DNA of 64,000 nucleotides from an uncultured Candidatus Saccharibacteria bacterium (GCA_938036825.1 CALHWD010000020.1:26894-90893); one strand, 5' to 3'; positions 16,923 through 25,988 are shown, numbered from the stretch's first letter. A program made the numbers and translations. The notes: a model not told the origin generated them from the sequence alone.

Positions 16923-17359
16923 TGAAAAAGCCAAGCTCGCTCCTTGGCAAGGCCTACGCGCTGCTGGCGGGCGATACTAGTGTTGGTAGGTCGAAAAAGC
17001 GGCCGTTTAAACGCTATACCGAGCGCGAGCTCATCACGCTGGAGAGCGAGATTGGAGCAGAACTATTTGGCCCGGTCGAGAAGGGGCGGCACCGCGAATT
17101 CTTTTGCCTCGACGAAAAAACCTGGATCTGGCACGAAGAGTGGACAGACGAGAAGCGTCACATCCAGACCAATACTATCCGCTACGAAATTAACGACCAA
17201 GGCATTCTCAAAGCACAAGAGGGTGCTCGCTACAGCTATCTGACTGGTGATGAACTCCGTAATTTCGTTATGGCGACGCGCCTCTATTATGAGCGGGTAG
17301 CGCGCGAGATTTACCGCGTTGACCCCAATACTGGCCAGCGTTTCGCCGATCCGGACTAG
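16922..17359 (+). CDS. Conserved-looking hypothetical protein
   Basis: A 145-aa protein starting at GTG, overlapping the last base of the upstream stop codon. It is compact and mixed alpha/beta: an N-terminal basic stretch (SKKRPFKRYTERELITLESEIG), a beta-rich middle (REFFCLDEKTWIWHEEW...IRYEI) and a C-terminal helix (NFVMATRLYYERVAREIY). The aromatic pattern in the middle suggests a folded ligand-binding domain but no known family comes to mind. It is separated from the cysteine desulfurase by 18 bp containing that gene's -10 box. Confidence 0.75.
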   Translation: MKKPSSLLGKAYALLAGDTSVGRSKKRPFKRYTERELITLESEIGAELFGPVEKGRHREFFCLDEKTWIWHEEWTDEKRHIQTNTIRYEINDQGILKAQEGARYSYLTGDELRNFVMATRLYYERVAREIYRVDPNTGQRFADPD

Positions 17360-17364
17360 AGTGC

Positions 17365-17370
17365 TATACT
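17365..17370 (+). promoter_or_regulatory. -10 box of cysteine desulfurase operon
   Basis: TATACT 7 nt before the GTG start at 17378. Confidence 0.55.
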
Positions 17371-17377
17371 AATTGGA

Positions 17378-18541
17378 GTGAAACCAGAGATGATATATTG
17401 TGACCACGCAGCGGCCACGCCGATGGATGACCGTGTTTTGGCGGCGATGCAGCCCTACTTTGCAGAGCAGTTTTTTAACCCGTCTAGTCCTTATGCGCCA
17501 GCAGTAGCGGTGCGGCAGGCCTATCGCCAGGCAAAGCACCGCCTTGCGGTGGCGCTGGGCGGCAAGCCAGATGAGATTATTATGACGGCTGGTGCAACAG
17601 AGTCAATTAACCTCATGTTTGCTGGCGTACACGGCCATGTGGTAACGGCAAATATTGAGCACCACGCTGTGCTGGCTGCAGCGCATCAGCACGATGTGAC
17701 AGTAGTAAAAGCGAATCCAAAGGGTGTGGTGACGCCCGAGGTGATTGCTGGGGCGATTCGCCCAGAGACAGTGCTGGTGAGTGTTGCTCTGGCCAATAAT
17801 GAGCTGGGGACGATTCAGCCGTTGCGGGCAATTGCCGCAGTGGTAGCCCGTGAGCGCCAGCGACGACTCGAAGCGGGTGAATCAACGCCGCTCTACCTCC
17901 ACAGTGATGCCTCGCAGGGGGCAGGTCAGCTCGATATTAATGTGGCACGCCTTGGCGTGGATGCACTAACGCTTAATGCGGGCAAGATATACGGCCCTAA
18001 GCAAGTTGGTCTCTTATGGCTGGCCAGCCAGGTGCGGCTTGATCCACTCATTGTTGGTGGTGGGCAAGAGCGTGGCCTGCGCAGCGGGACGGAGAATGTG
18101 GCTGGCGCGGTCGGTTTTGCAACGGCGCTGGAGCTTGCCCAGGCACATCGCAAATCTGAGGCGCAGCGCCTTGAGCGGCTGCGTAATAGCCTGCAGCGTA
18201 TCTTGTGCGAGCACATCCCTACGGCAGTTGTCTCGGGTGATGTGAAGCATCGCCTGGCGGGTCATCTACATATCTCGTTCCCTGGGGTGGATGCCGAGCG
18301 GCTCATTTTCTTGCTTGAGCGCGATGGGGTGCTCGTGGCAACTGGCAGCGCCTGTGCGGCCAATAAAGGGCTGCGCAGCCATGTCCTGACGGCGATTGGC
18401 CTGCCGCCAGAGGTAGCCGACGGAAGTCTACGCATTAGCCTGGGGCGGCTCTCGACCGAGGAGAATTGCCAGCGCGTGGCGCAGTGTATCATTGCAGCGG
18501 TGCAGCACGAGCAAGAGCGGATGAAGGGGGCGCGGCGATGA
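17378..18541 (+). CDS. Cysteine desulfurase (IscS/NifS family)
   Basis: A 387-aa PLP enzyme that takes sulfur from cysteine as a persulfide. The N-terminal YCDHAAATPMD, the PLP lysine in NAGKIYGPK (K203) and the mobile-loop persulfide cysteine in GSACAAN (C326) are present. The GTG start at 17378 is favoured by a TATACT box 7 nt upstream; an ATG at 17390 is a possible alternative. There is no Fe-S scaffold gene nearby. Two genes later comes MnmA, so the obvious role is sulfur supply for tRNA 2-thiouridine formation. The following gene overlaps its stop by ATGA. Confidence 0.93.
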   Translation: MKPEMIYCDHAAATPMDDRVLAAMQPYFAEQFFNPSSPYAPAVAVRQAYRQAKHRLAVALGGKPDEIIMTAGATESINLMFAGVHGHVVTANIEHHAVLAAAHQHDVTVVKANPKGVVTPEVIAGAIRPETVLVSVALANNELGTIQPLRAIAAVVARERQRRLEAGESTPLYLHSDASQGAGQLDINVARLGVDALTLNAGKIYGPKQVGLLWLASQVRLDPLIVGGGQERGLRSGTENVAGAVGFATALELAQAHRKSEAQRLERLRNSLQRILCEHIPTAVVSGDVKHRLAGHLHISFPGVDAERLIFLLERDGVLVATGSACAANKGLRSHVLTAIGLPPEVADGSLRISLGRLSTEENCQRVAQCIIAAVQHEQERMKGARR

Positions 18542-19143
18542 AATTATTACGCTGGCTTGCCGGGATATTTATCGCCCTGATGCTCCTGGTTTGGCTTGGT
18601 GGGCGCTGGCTGACGCGCGACGACCTTGCCACCTGCCAAGCAGCCCCGAGCAGTGCTGAGCAGTGCCAGGCTGCTGATGCTATTGTGGCAGTGAGTGGTG
18701 GCGACACTCAGGCCCGCACCGCCGAAGCGATTCGCCTCTACCAAAATGGCTGGGCGCGCTTTATTGTCTTCTCGGGTGCTGCCGCCGATAAGACTGGCCC
18801 CAGCAATGCTGAGGCAATGCGCCGCCAAGCTGTGGCGGCCGGTGTGCCCGACCGTGCCATTCTCACTGAGGAACTAAGCGAAACTACTCGCCAAAATGCC
18901 AAAAAAACGGGCCAGCTCCTCCGCCAAAAGAATATCGACTCTATCATCCTCGTCACCAGTGCCTACCACTCGCGCCGCGTTGCACTGGAGTTTGGCCAGT
19001 ATGTGCCGCATATCGCCATGCGCAGCCACCCTGTCGCTACCGACAAACAATGGTCAGACACCTGGTGGCTCACGCCAAGTGGCTGGCAACTGACGATCGA
19101 GGAGCTGGTGAAGATTGGCTGGTTTAAGGCGGTGCAATCATGA
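18538..19143 (+). CDS. YdcF/SanA-like DUF218 membrane protein
   Basis: A 201-aa protein with one N-terminal membrane span (about residues 4-23) and a DUF218 domain. Landmarks are ADAIVAVSGG, a helix around AIRLYQNGWARFIVFSG, the TRQNAKKTG segment and SAYHSRRVALEF. Family members (YdcF, SanA, ElyC) act at the envelope, some in carrier-lipid or vancomycin-related functions. The ATG overlaps the desulfurase stop (ATGA), and the stop overlaps the mnmA ATG the same way. The three genes are therefore translationally coupled although this one is envelope-facing. Confidence 0.85.
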   Translation: MKLLRWLAGIFIALMLLVWLGGRWLTRDDLATCQAAPSSAEQCQAADAIVAVSGGDTQARTAEAIRLYQNGWARFIVFSGAAADKTGPSNAEAMRRQAVAAGVPDRAILTEELSETTRQNAKKTGQLLRQKNIDSIILVTSAYHSRRVALEFGQYVPHIAMRSHPVATDKQWSDTWWLTPSGWQLTIEELVKIGWFKAVQS

Positions 19144-20258
19144 CACAGCGTGTCTTTGTCGGGATGAGTGGCGGGGTGGATAGCAGCCTCACCGCAGCGC
19201 TGCTGGTTGAGCAGGGCTACGACGTGACCGGTGTGTATATGAAAAACTGGAGCCAAGACCTGCCTGGCATGCAGTGCCCCTGGGCGGAGGACTTAGCTGA
19301 CGCCAAGCGAGTGGCGGTGCAGCTGGGTATTGACTTTATCGTTTTTGATTTTGAGAACGACTACAAACACAAGGTAGTAGATTACATGCTCGCCGAGTAT
19401 CAAGCGGGGCGCACACCCAACCCCGATATCATGTGCAATCAAGAGATTAAGTTTCGGCTTTTTCTCGATACAGCGCGCGAGCGTGGGGCTGACCTCATTG
19501 CTACGGGCCATTATGCGCAGACCGGTGGTGTATGTGCAGAGGATGATAACGCGGCGACTAGTCAAGAACACTCATTCCAGCCTGACCACCTCTACCGCGC
19601 GACCGACGCAGCCAAAGACCAGACCTACTTCCTCTACCGTGTGACAAGTGATGCACTCCAGCACACGCTTTTTCCACTTGGTGGCTATACCAAGCAGCAG
19701 GTGCGGCACATGGCCAGTGAGCGCGGCCTCTGGACAGCGCGCAAGCAGGAGTCAATGGGAGTGTGCTTTGTTGGTAATGTCGGCATGCGAGACTTCCTCA
19801 GCCAATATATATCCACTCGCCCGGGCGATATTATCGACAAGCAAACAGGGGCTGTGCTAGGCCAGCACGATGGTGCGATCTTTTACACCCTGGGCCAGCG
19901 CCATGGACTGGATGTTGGCGGCGGCTTACCCTATTACGTTGTCGGTAAAAATATGGCAGCAAATGTAGTATACGTGAGTCGCAATATGAATGATGAAGCA
20001 ATGTGGCGTCATGATGTGTTGGTGGGCGATTTGCACTGGATTCATGGCGCACCAGCGGCGAGCGACCAGCTGACCGTCCGTCTGCGCCATCGTGGCCAGC
20101 TGAGGCCATGCACGTTGCAGTATGACCCAGCTCAGGCCCAAGCCACCCTCCACCTCAGTGACCCTGAGCGGGCCGTGGCAGCTGGCCAGTCAGCCGTGAT
20201 CTACCGCGGGACAGAGTGTCTTGGCGGAGGGATTGTCGTCGATTCCGTGGCTTTATAG
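19140..20258 (+). CDS. mnmA: tRNA-specific 2-thiouridylase MnmA
   Basis: Adds sulfur to U34 of tRNA-Lys, -Glu and -Gln. The PP-loop SGGVDSS (10-16), the catalytic cysteine in NPDIMCNQEIKF, the second catalytic cysteine in MGVCFVGN and the ATGHYA segment are present. The C-terminal beta-barrel includes GQRHGLDVGGGLPYYV. Length (372 aa) is normal, with a small insertion (GVCAEDDNAATSQ) in a loop. Translation is coupled to the YdcF-like gene, and the desulfurase at the head of the operon supplies the sulfur. Confidence 0.96.
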   Translation: MTQRVFVGMSGGVDSSLTAALLVEQGYDVTGVYMKNWSQDLPGMQCPWAEDLADAKRVAVQLGIDFIVFDFENDYKHKVVDYMLAEYQAGRTPNPDIMCNQEIKFRLFLDTARERGADLIATGHYAQTGGVCAEDDNAATSQEHSFQPDHLYRATDAAKDQTYFLYRVTSDALQHTLFPLGGYTKQQVRHMASERGLWTARKQESMGVCFVGNVGMRDFLSQYISTRPGDIIDKQTGAVLGQHDGAIFYTLGQRHGLDVGGGLPYYVVGKNMAANVVYVSRNMNDEAMWRHDVLVGDLHWIHGAPAASDQLTVRLRHRGQLRPCTLQYDPAQAQATLHLSDPERAVAAGQSAVIYRGTECLGGGIVVDSVAL

Positions 20259-20369
20259 CTGCTTTATTACCTCAGCAATGAGTGCAAACAGAGAGGCTAT
20301 TCTGCAAGGCATGTATTTTCCCTTTAAGTATCAGGAAATATGTTGCACGATCATTCAGAAGTAACTCTG

Positions 20370-20399
20370 TTGACAACCCAAACAGCAGTTTCGTATACT
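20370..20399 (+). promoter_or_regulatory. Promoter of surface protein gene
   Basis: TTGACA (20370-20375), 18-bp spacer, TATACT (20394-20399). The expected start near 20406 gives a leader of about 26 nt containing the Shine-Dalgarno AAGGGGG. Confidence 0.8.
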
Positions 20400-20431
20400 G
20401 ACACTTATAGACAACCATAAGGGGGATTATT

Positions 20432-21544
20432 ATGAGGGTAAAACACACTCACTCTCGGATGAGAGTTATTGCTGCCGCGGCAGTCGTCGTTGGTAGCATT
20501 GGGCTTGTGGGGCCGCAGCTTGTGGCGCATCAGGCGTATGCTGATGCTGACACTACCGCACCAGTCTTTACGCCAGCCAAGCCAGAGAAGCTCGTGGCGC
20601 GAGCGGGTCGCTCAATTGCCGATGCTGTGCGTACTGTGGCAGCGAATGATGGGGCGGACGGAACAGGTGTTAATAGCGATGGCGTGGTTATCGACGCAAA
20701 AAACCTTGACCTTGCAAACCCAAAACCAGGCACATATACAATCACTTACCGCGCGGTCGATAATGCCAACAATAAAGCAGAGGTAACACGCGAGGTAGAG
20801 ATCACAACTACTGAAAAGCTCGAAGCGAAGCTAGCTGAGCCGATGGTGCTGGATGGCTACAGCCCACACACCAGGGCGGAGGCAACATCCAAACAGGTTA
20901 TTGCCCGTGCTGTGGTGGCTGATGAGACATCTCCTCAGGCTGTGATCGACAAAGCATTGCAAGAGCTTCAGCAAGCAATCGATGACCTCCGCGTCGACCA
21001 CACCGACTACGACAAAGCCAAGCAAGAGCTTGCTGCTGCGCCAGCCTACGTCGCAGCAGACAAGGATGTTGCTGCAGCAGTGGCTGAGGCAGATCGCCTG
21101 GCAAATCTCAAAGCAACCACAACGCCAGAACTTGCCAAAGCAACGAAGGCGCTCACCACTGCTATAGCCACAGCCATCCAGGAAGATCAAGCACGCCAAA
21201 AGACAGCCGCGCAAGCCGTTGATGCATTCGAAACTAAGCCGGATCCTGCATTGCTTGCAACAACCCAAGCAGTGGTCGATACTGTCAAAGATAATGCAGT
21301 CAAGGCGGCACTGCAGCGGCGGGTTGACGCAATCCGCACTGCGCTGCGACCACAACAACCACCGCAAGCTGCCGCCGCACCAAAGACGGTAGCTCACACG
21401 CCCAAGCAGACGCACTCTGTAGCAGCTGCGCTTGCCGACACGGGTGCCAACCTCTGGCTCCTCGGCGGGGCAGGGACTGCTCTCATTGGTGGGGCAATTG
21501 GCCTGTGGCGTCATCGCAACAAGCTTTTTAAGCGTGAGAAATAA
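20432..21544 (+). CDS. Secreted surface protein with C-terminal LADTG anchor signal
   Basis: A 370-aa exported protein. Residues 1-37 form a signal peptide (basic start, hydrophobic core, VAHQAYAD cleavage region). Next is a beta-sandwich domain of the bacterial Ig-like/DUF5011 type (about 45-128), containing GTYTITYRAVDNANNKAEVTREVEI. An Ala-rich helical region with FIVAR-like repeats follows (about 130-310). The C-terminus has LADTG (334-338), a hydrophobic span and a basic tail (RHRNKLFKREK), the classic sortase sorting-signal layout. LAxTG is the pattern used by class E sortases. No sortase gene lies in the window. It has its own promoter and terminator. A role in contact with the host cell is a reasonable inference. 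Confidence 0.83.
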   Translation: MRVKHTHSRMRVIAAAAVVVGSIGLVGPQLVAHQAYADADTTAPVFTPAKPEKLVARAGRSIADAVRTVAANDGADGTGVNSDGVVIDAKNLDLANPKPGTYTITYRAVDNANNKAEVTREVEITTTEKLEAKLAEPMVLDGYSPHTRAEATSKQVIARAVVADETSPQAVIDKALQELQQAIDDLRVDHTDYDKAKQELAAAPAYVAADKDVAAAVAEADRLANLKATTTPELAKATKALTTAIATAIQEDQARQKTAAQAVDAFETKPDPALLATTQAVVDTVKDNAVKAALQRRVDAIRTALRPQQPPQAAAAPKTVAHTPKQTHSVAAALADTGANLWLLGGAGTALIGGAIGLWRHRNKLFKREK

Positions 21545-21556
21545 GTACGATCGCGC

Positions 21557-21586
21557 AAAAATCGGCTCTTGAATGAGTCGATTTTT
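21557..21586 (+). terminator. Intrinsic terminator after surface protein
   Basis: Twelve-base arms (AAAAATCGGCTC and GAGTCGATTTTT, one G-U pair) around a 6-nt loop, ending in a T-run. Confidence 0.85.
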
Positions 21587-21676
21587 GTATAGTAGTGTTT
21601 CAAGTGGCAGTACACTTCGTTATGAAGAGCTTTTATAATCACACCACCAAAGATGCACGGGGCAGTGTGTCCGTGC

Positions 21677-21682
21677 TATAAT
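21677..21682 (+). promoter_or_regulatory. -10 box of alaS
   Basis: TATAAT followed by AC, 7 nt before the alaS ATG. Confidence 0.65.
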
Positions 21683-21689
21683 ACCCCCT

Positions 21690-23579
21690 ATGAATGCTCA
21701 AGATATCCGCAACAAATACCTCGAATTTTATGCCAAGCAGCAGCACGCCATTATTAAGCGGGCCCCGCTCATCCTAACCGACGACCCGACGACACTCTTT
21801 ACCGGTGCGGGCATGCAGCCGATGATCCCATACCTGCTGGGTGAGACACACCCGCGGGGCAAGCGCATTGCCGACTCGCAGACGTGCTTGCGTGCTCAAG
21901 ACATTGACGATATTGGCGACAACCGCCACACTACCTTCTTTGAGATGCTCGGTAACTGGAGCCTGGGCGACTACTTTAAGAAAGAGCAAATTACCTGGAT
22001 GTGGACGTTTCTCACCGAGGAAGTAGGGCTCGACCCGAATCGCCTGTATGTAACATGTTTCATTGGTGCGCCCGAGTACAATATTGTCAAAGACACCGAA
22101 GCAGCCGAGCTGTGGCGGCAGAAATTTGCCGAAAAGGGGATCGAAGCGAAAAGTGCTGACATCGGCAGCGAAGAGCGCGGCGCAGCCCGTGGCATCCAGC
22201 CAGGTGAGCGCATCTTCTACTATGACGGCAGCAAAAACTGGTGGAGTCGCAACGGCGGACCCGAGACGACACCAGTCGGTGACCCATGCGGGCCCGATAG
22301 CGAGATGTTTTATGAGTTTGATTTCATTGAGCACGACCCGAAGTTTGGTGAGCACTGCCATCCTAACTGCGACTGCGGACGCTTTATGGAGATCGGCAAC
22401 AACGTCTTTATGGCATACAAGAAGGTAGCCGAGGGACAGTTTGTTCCACTAGATAAGCCGAATATCGACCACGGCTCTGGCCTGGAGCGCATTGCGGCTG
22501 CGGCTAATAACGACCCCGATGTCTTTAAGATTAGCCTGATGTGGCCTATTATCAGCAAGCTTGAGCAGCTTAGTGGCAAGAGCTACACCTCGCATACCGA
22601 GAGTATGCGGGTGATTGCTGACCACCTGCGAGCGGCCACCTTCATGGCGGTCGATGGCTGCGTCCCAAGCAACAAGGAGCAGGGCTATGTGATGCGCCGC
22701 CTCTTGCGACGGGCTATCCGCTACAGCTTCGACCTTGGCATCGAGCAGAACTTTCTTGAAGCAGTGGTGCCGGTGATTGCCGACCTATACGAGGCAGACT
22801 TCCCAGAGGTCAAAGCAGCGCGCGAACAGATTATCGCCGTGCTCGCCAAGGAAGAAAAAGCCTTCCGGCAGACGCTCCGTAAGGGGCTCAAACAGATGCA
22901 GCAGTATGTCGCAGATGGCCTGACTGGTGCGGAGTTATTTACGCTATATGATACCTTTGGCTTCCCGGTAGAGCTCAGTACAGAGGAGGCATACAAGCAG
23001 GGGATTTCGCTCTCTGAGGACTGGCGAGCAGAATTTGACGCCAAAATGGCCGAGCAGCGCCAGCGCTCCAAGACGGCGCGTAAAGGGCAATTTAGCGGCG
23101 GGCTGGAAGGTCACGACCCAATTCATCTTAAGTATCACACGGCAACGCACCTGCTCGGGGCAGCGCTGCGCACGGTATTGAAAGCACCAGATCTGCAGCA
23201 GCATGGCAGCAATATCACCGCTCAACGCCTGCGCTTCGACTTCAATCACGACAAGCTCACCCCGGAGGAGAAGCAAGCAGTGGAAGATCAAGTCAATGCC
23301 TGGATCGAGGCAGACTTGCCTGTGAGCTTTGCCGTATACCCAACCGATGAAGCACTAAAGCTCGGTGCAATCGGTGCCTTTGGCGAACGCTACGGCGATA
23401 CCGTCAAGGTCTATTCCATCGGCGAAGGTGATCAGCGCGTGAGCTTCGAAGTGTGCGGGGGCCCGCACGTCGAGCACACCGGCATCTTGGCCGAAGATGG
23501 CATGCGCTTCAAGATTACCAAGGAAGAGTCAAGTTCAGCTGGTATCCGTCGGATCAAAGCGGTGTTGCGTGAGCGTTAG
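21690..23579 (+). CDS. alaS: Alanyl-tRNA synthetase, compact form lacking C-Ala domain
   Basis: Charges tRNA-Ala. The class II catalytic domain is complete (TGAGMQPMIPYL, TTFFEMLGNWSLGDYFK, GSGLERIAAA), followed by the tRNA-recognition helices (GYVMRRLLRRAIRY). The editing domain keeps its zinc ligands HTATH and CGGPH and ends with SSSAGIRRIKAV. The protein stops there at 629 aa, whereas most bacterial enzymes are about 870 aa. The coiled coil and C-terminal DHHA1/C-Ala domain are absent and the editing module is shortened. It has its own TATAAT and a strong terminator after it. Confidence 0.97.
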   Translation: MNAQDIRNKYLEFYAKQQHAIIKRAPLILTDDPTTLFTGAGMQPMIPYLLGETHPRGKRIADSQTCLRAQDIDDIGDNRHTTFFEMLGNWSLGDYFKKEQITWMWTFLTEEVGLDPNRLYVTCFIGAPEYNIVKDTEAAELWRQKFAEKGIEAKSADIGSEERGAARGIQPGERIFYYDGSKNWWSRNGGPETTPVGDPCGPDSEMFYEFDFIEHDPKFGEHCHPNCDCGRFMEIGNNVFMAYKKVAEGQFVPLDKPNIDHGSGLERIAAAANNDPDVFKISLMWPIISKLEQLSGKSYTSHTESMRVIADHLRAATFMAVDGCVPSNKEQGYVMRRLLRRAIRYSFDLGIEQNFLEAVVPVIADLYEADFPEVKAAREQIIAVLAKEEKAFRQTLRKGLKQMQQYVADGLTGAELFTLYDTFGFPVELSTEEAYKQGISLSEDWRAEFDAKMAEQRQRSKTARKGQFSGGLEGHDPIHLKYHTATHLLGAALRTVLKAPDLQQHGSNITAQRLRFDFNHDKLTPEEKQAVEDQVNAWIEADLPVSFAVYPTDEALKLGAIGAFGERYGDTVKVYSIGEGDQRVSFEVCGGPHVEHTGILAEDGMRFKITKEESSSAGIRRIKAVLRER

Positions 23580-23601
23580 CAGATAACCAGAAATAAACAT
23601 C

Positions 23602-23632
23602 ACAACACCAGCAATATATGTGCTGGTGTTGT
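23602..23632 (+). terminator. Intrinsic terminator after alaS
   Basis: A perfect 12-bp stem (ACAACACCAGCA with TGCTGGTGTTGT) and 7-nt loop between alaS and the convergent unknown gene. The stem could work in either direction. Confidence 0.75.
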
Positions 23633-23685
23633 ATTGTTGGCATTAATAATACCTACAAGGGCACAGAAGAGAGAGAGGGTACGCC

Positions 23686-24531
23686 CTACTGGAGAGCACA
23701 GCGCTCAGCAATCATATCCTCTGTTAGCTGGGCGATAGTGTTGCTTAGCCCTGCGACGTCTGGCTCAACATATGTACGGCGACGCTGCGAGGTTGTTTCG
23801 TTATGATCATAAAAGCAGGCAAGTGTGGTATATTCTAAGTCGTCACTGGTAATACGGCAAGTCACTGGTGCGTCGAGCTCATCACAGCTGTAGGGTATTT
23901 TTAGATTTGCTGTAATGCCCATAGCAAGCTGACCAAGCCGACGTATTGTCAGTGCAAGACGCACACCAGACCACTGTTCACCTTTGAGGATAATATCGTT
24001 ATAGCAGTAGGTCACATCACGGCGAACTTGCTCAGGATTAACCGTAGGGAGGACCGCTTCGTCAAGAAGAGTCTGGAGGTCGGCAGCAGTCGTGCCGCGG
24101 TTGGTTGCATACCATCTAAATAACTCCGAATCATGGTCAAGCGGGCGCGAGCGGTCGAGTAAGCGTGCCACGTGGTTGTGAGTGATAGGCATCTTGTGGC
24201 TGGGGTCGGTCCGGCTATACCAGCAGTGCCGATCATCCGCCAGTGTTAGTGCAAAAGAATGATGCTTATCGGGGTCGGCAAAGGCGAGCTGGCCAGTGGT
24301 TAGGCCAGTGGCATCAGCTGTGAGGTCAACGGCCAATGTACCACCTTCGTTATATCGCCCAAAGGGAGCTTGGTAAGCTATCGTTGTTTCGTCGGGCGTG
24401 GCATGGTGTGCCTCGAGCGCCGTAACCGTTTCGTACAGGTGGCGGCCAAGCAGAGTAAGCTCGGTCGGCTCGTAGTTCTCAAGCGGAAAGATTCCGATAG
24501 GCACGGCATCGACTGGCTCGCGATTGGTCAT
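23686..24531 (-). CDS. Hypothetical protein
   Basis: A 281-aa soluble protein with no recognised family. It is acidic and mixed alpha/beta, with no signal or membrane segment. The N-terminal half contains GRYNEGGTLAVDLTADATG and LAFADPDKHHSFALTLADDRHCWYSR, suggesting a beta-sheet domain. The C-terminal half is more helical (VRLALTIRRLGQLAMGITANL) and ends with the helix IAQLTEDMIAERCALQ. A TACAAT box 9 nt upstream of the ATG supports the start. It is convergent with alaS. Function unknown. Confidence 0.7.
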   Translation of the reverse strand: MTNREPVDAVPIGIFPLENYEPTELTLLGRHLYETVTALEAHHATPDETTIAYQAPFGRYNEGGTLAVDLTADATGLTTGQLAFADPDKHHSFALTLADDRHCWYSRTDPSHKMPITHNHVARLLDRSRPLDHDSELFRWYATNRGTTAADLQTLLDEAVLPTVNPEQVRRDVTYCYNDIILKGEQWSGVRLALTIRRLGQLAMGITANLKIPYSCDELDAPVTCRITSDDLEYTTLACFYDHNETTSQRRRTYVEPDVAGLSNTIAQLTEDMIAERCALQ

Positions 24532-24540
24532 AGTGAGCGT

Positions 24541-24546
24541 ATTGTA
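24541..24546 (-). promoter_or_regulatory. -10 box of hypothetical gene
   Basis: TACAAT on the minus strand, 9 nt before the ATG at 24531. Confidence 0.5.
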
Positions 24547-24709
24547 CAGTGGTTACCTCTGTTTTGTCAAGAAGGTGCTACCACTGTATGACTTTTCTGC
24601 AATGTTTCTCAATAACGACGCTTGCAGTGCTCCGTACAAAATGAATCATTTCATCATAAATTCGCCAATAATCACCGTTTAGGACTAGCAGGCAAGCGTG
24701 TATATGGTA

Positions 24710-24715
24710 TATAAT
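24710..24715 (+). promoter_or_regulatory. -10 box of actin-like ATPase operon
   Basis: TATAAT 10 nt before the ATG at 24726. It probably drives at least the actin-like gene and the membrane protein, and perhaps ruvX-mltG. Confidence 0.6.
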
Positions 24716-24725
24716 AGAGACGATT

Positions 24726-25988
24726 ATGGTTTTCGATCGATTTCTTACCCGAGCAGATAACAGCGCTAGCGAATGCCTCGTTGGCCTTGATATTGGGACA
24801 GAGTACGTCAAGGCGCTGCTTGCCCGGGTTAATGGTGAGGAGATTGAGATCATTGGTGTGGGGCGCAAGCACCAAGACCGCAGCGATATGCACTCGGGTG
24901 CGATTGCCGATATTGCCGCAGTTGTGCGCAACTGCGAAGATGCTCTGGCCCAAGCCGAGTCTGAGGCTGGCGTACAGGCGCGCCGTGCAGTGATTGGTAT
25001 TGCTGGCGAGCTTGTGAAGGGTGTGACAAATACCATTCGCTACCGTCGTCCGCAGCCCGATCGCCCACTAGATGAGACCGAGATGGAATTCATCATCGAG
25101 AAGGTGCAAGACCGCGCTGCCATCAAGGCGCAGCGGCAGATCGCTCTCGAGACGGGTAACCAAGACGTAGAGGTAAAGCTCGTCAACTCCGCACTCGTCA
25201 GCATTCACATTGATGGCTACAAGGTCAGCAACCCGATTAGTTTTCAAGGTAAGGACGTCGCGGTGCAGATCTACACAGCGTTTGCTCCTATGGTGCACAT
25301 TGGCGCGCTCGAGCGCGTGGCTGATGAGCTGGCGCTCGACCTCGTGGCGGTGGCGGCCGAGCCCTTTGCGGTGAGCCGGAGCGTACTAGGTACAGATGCG
25401 AATAGCTCATTTACGGCTATTCTTGCCGACGTTGGTGGTGGCACAACAGACATTGCGGTAGTAAATGATGGTGGCGTGGAAGGGACGCGGATGTTTGGCA
25501 TTGGTGGGCGCAGCTTTACCAATACGATTGCCAACGAGTGTGCCATTAGCTACAGCGAGGCTGAGAAGCTCAAGGTTGCGACTAATCACGAGCAGATGAA
25601 ACAAGAGCTTAAGCAGCATTTTGATACCGCAATTGATAAAACTCTCGATGTCTGGCTGGCAGGAGTCGATCTTGCTCTTAGCGAATTTAGCTCGGTTGAC
25701 CACTTGCCTAATCGTATCTTGCTCTGCGGTGGTGGAGCGAGCCTCAAGCCACTAGTCAAAGCCCTCGAGACGCGCGATTGGTATACCGACCTCCCCTTCA
25801 CGCGCCGGCCAGTGGTGCAGCATATTAAGCCCAGTGACGTCTCGGGTGTGGTCGACCTGACGAACAAGGTCAGCGACCACTCATTTATCACCGCGATGGG
25901 CCTCCTGCGCGTGGGCTACGATACGATGATTGGGGCAAGCGAAACAGAAACACTACGCAATAAATTGAATAAAATGTTGAGGATCTAA
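24726..25988 (+). CDS. FtsA/PilM-type actin-like ATPase
   Basis: A 420-aa protein of the actin/HSP70 ATPase fold. The phosphate-1 motif is VGLDIGTEYVKALL, the SHS2-like insert follows (about 75-190), phosphate-2 is ILADVGGGTTDIAVV and the adenosine motif is ILLCGGGASLKPL. FtsA tethers FtsZ to the membrane; PilM-like relatives act in type IV pilus platforms. No FtsA-type amphipathic C-terminal helix is obvious, though the end (LRNKLNKMLRI) is weakly amphipathic. The next gene begins at the base after the stop codon and encodes a single-span membrane protein, a likely partner. FtsA versus PilM is unresolved. Confidence 0.85.
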   Translation: MVFDRFLTRADNSASECLVGLDIGTEYVKALLARVNGEEIEIIGVGRKHQDRSDMHSGAIADIAAVVRNCEDALAQAESEAGVQARRAVIGIAGELVKGVTNTIRYRRPQPDRPLDETEMEFIIEKVQDRAAIKAQRQIALETGNQDVEVKLVNSALVSIHIDGYKVSNPISFQGKDVAVQIYTAFAPMVHIGALERVADELALDLVAVAAEPFAVSRSVLGTDANSSFTAILADVGGGTTDIAVVNDGGVEGTRMFGIGGRSFTNTIANECAISYSEAEKLKVATNHEQMKQELKQHFDTAIDKTLDVWLAGVDLALSEFSSVDHLPNRILLCGGGASLKPLVKALETRDWYTDLPFTRRPVVQHIKPSDVSGVVDLTNKVSDHSFITAMGLLRVGYDTMIGASETETLRNKLNKMLRI

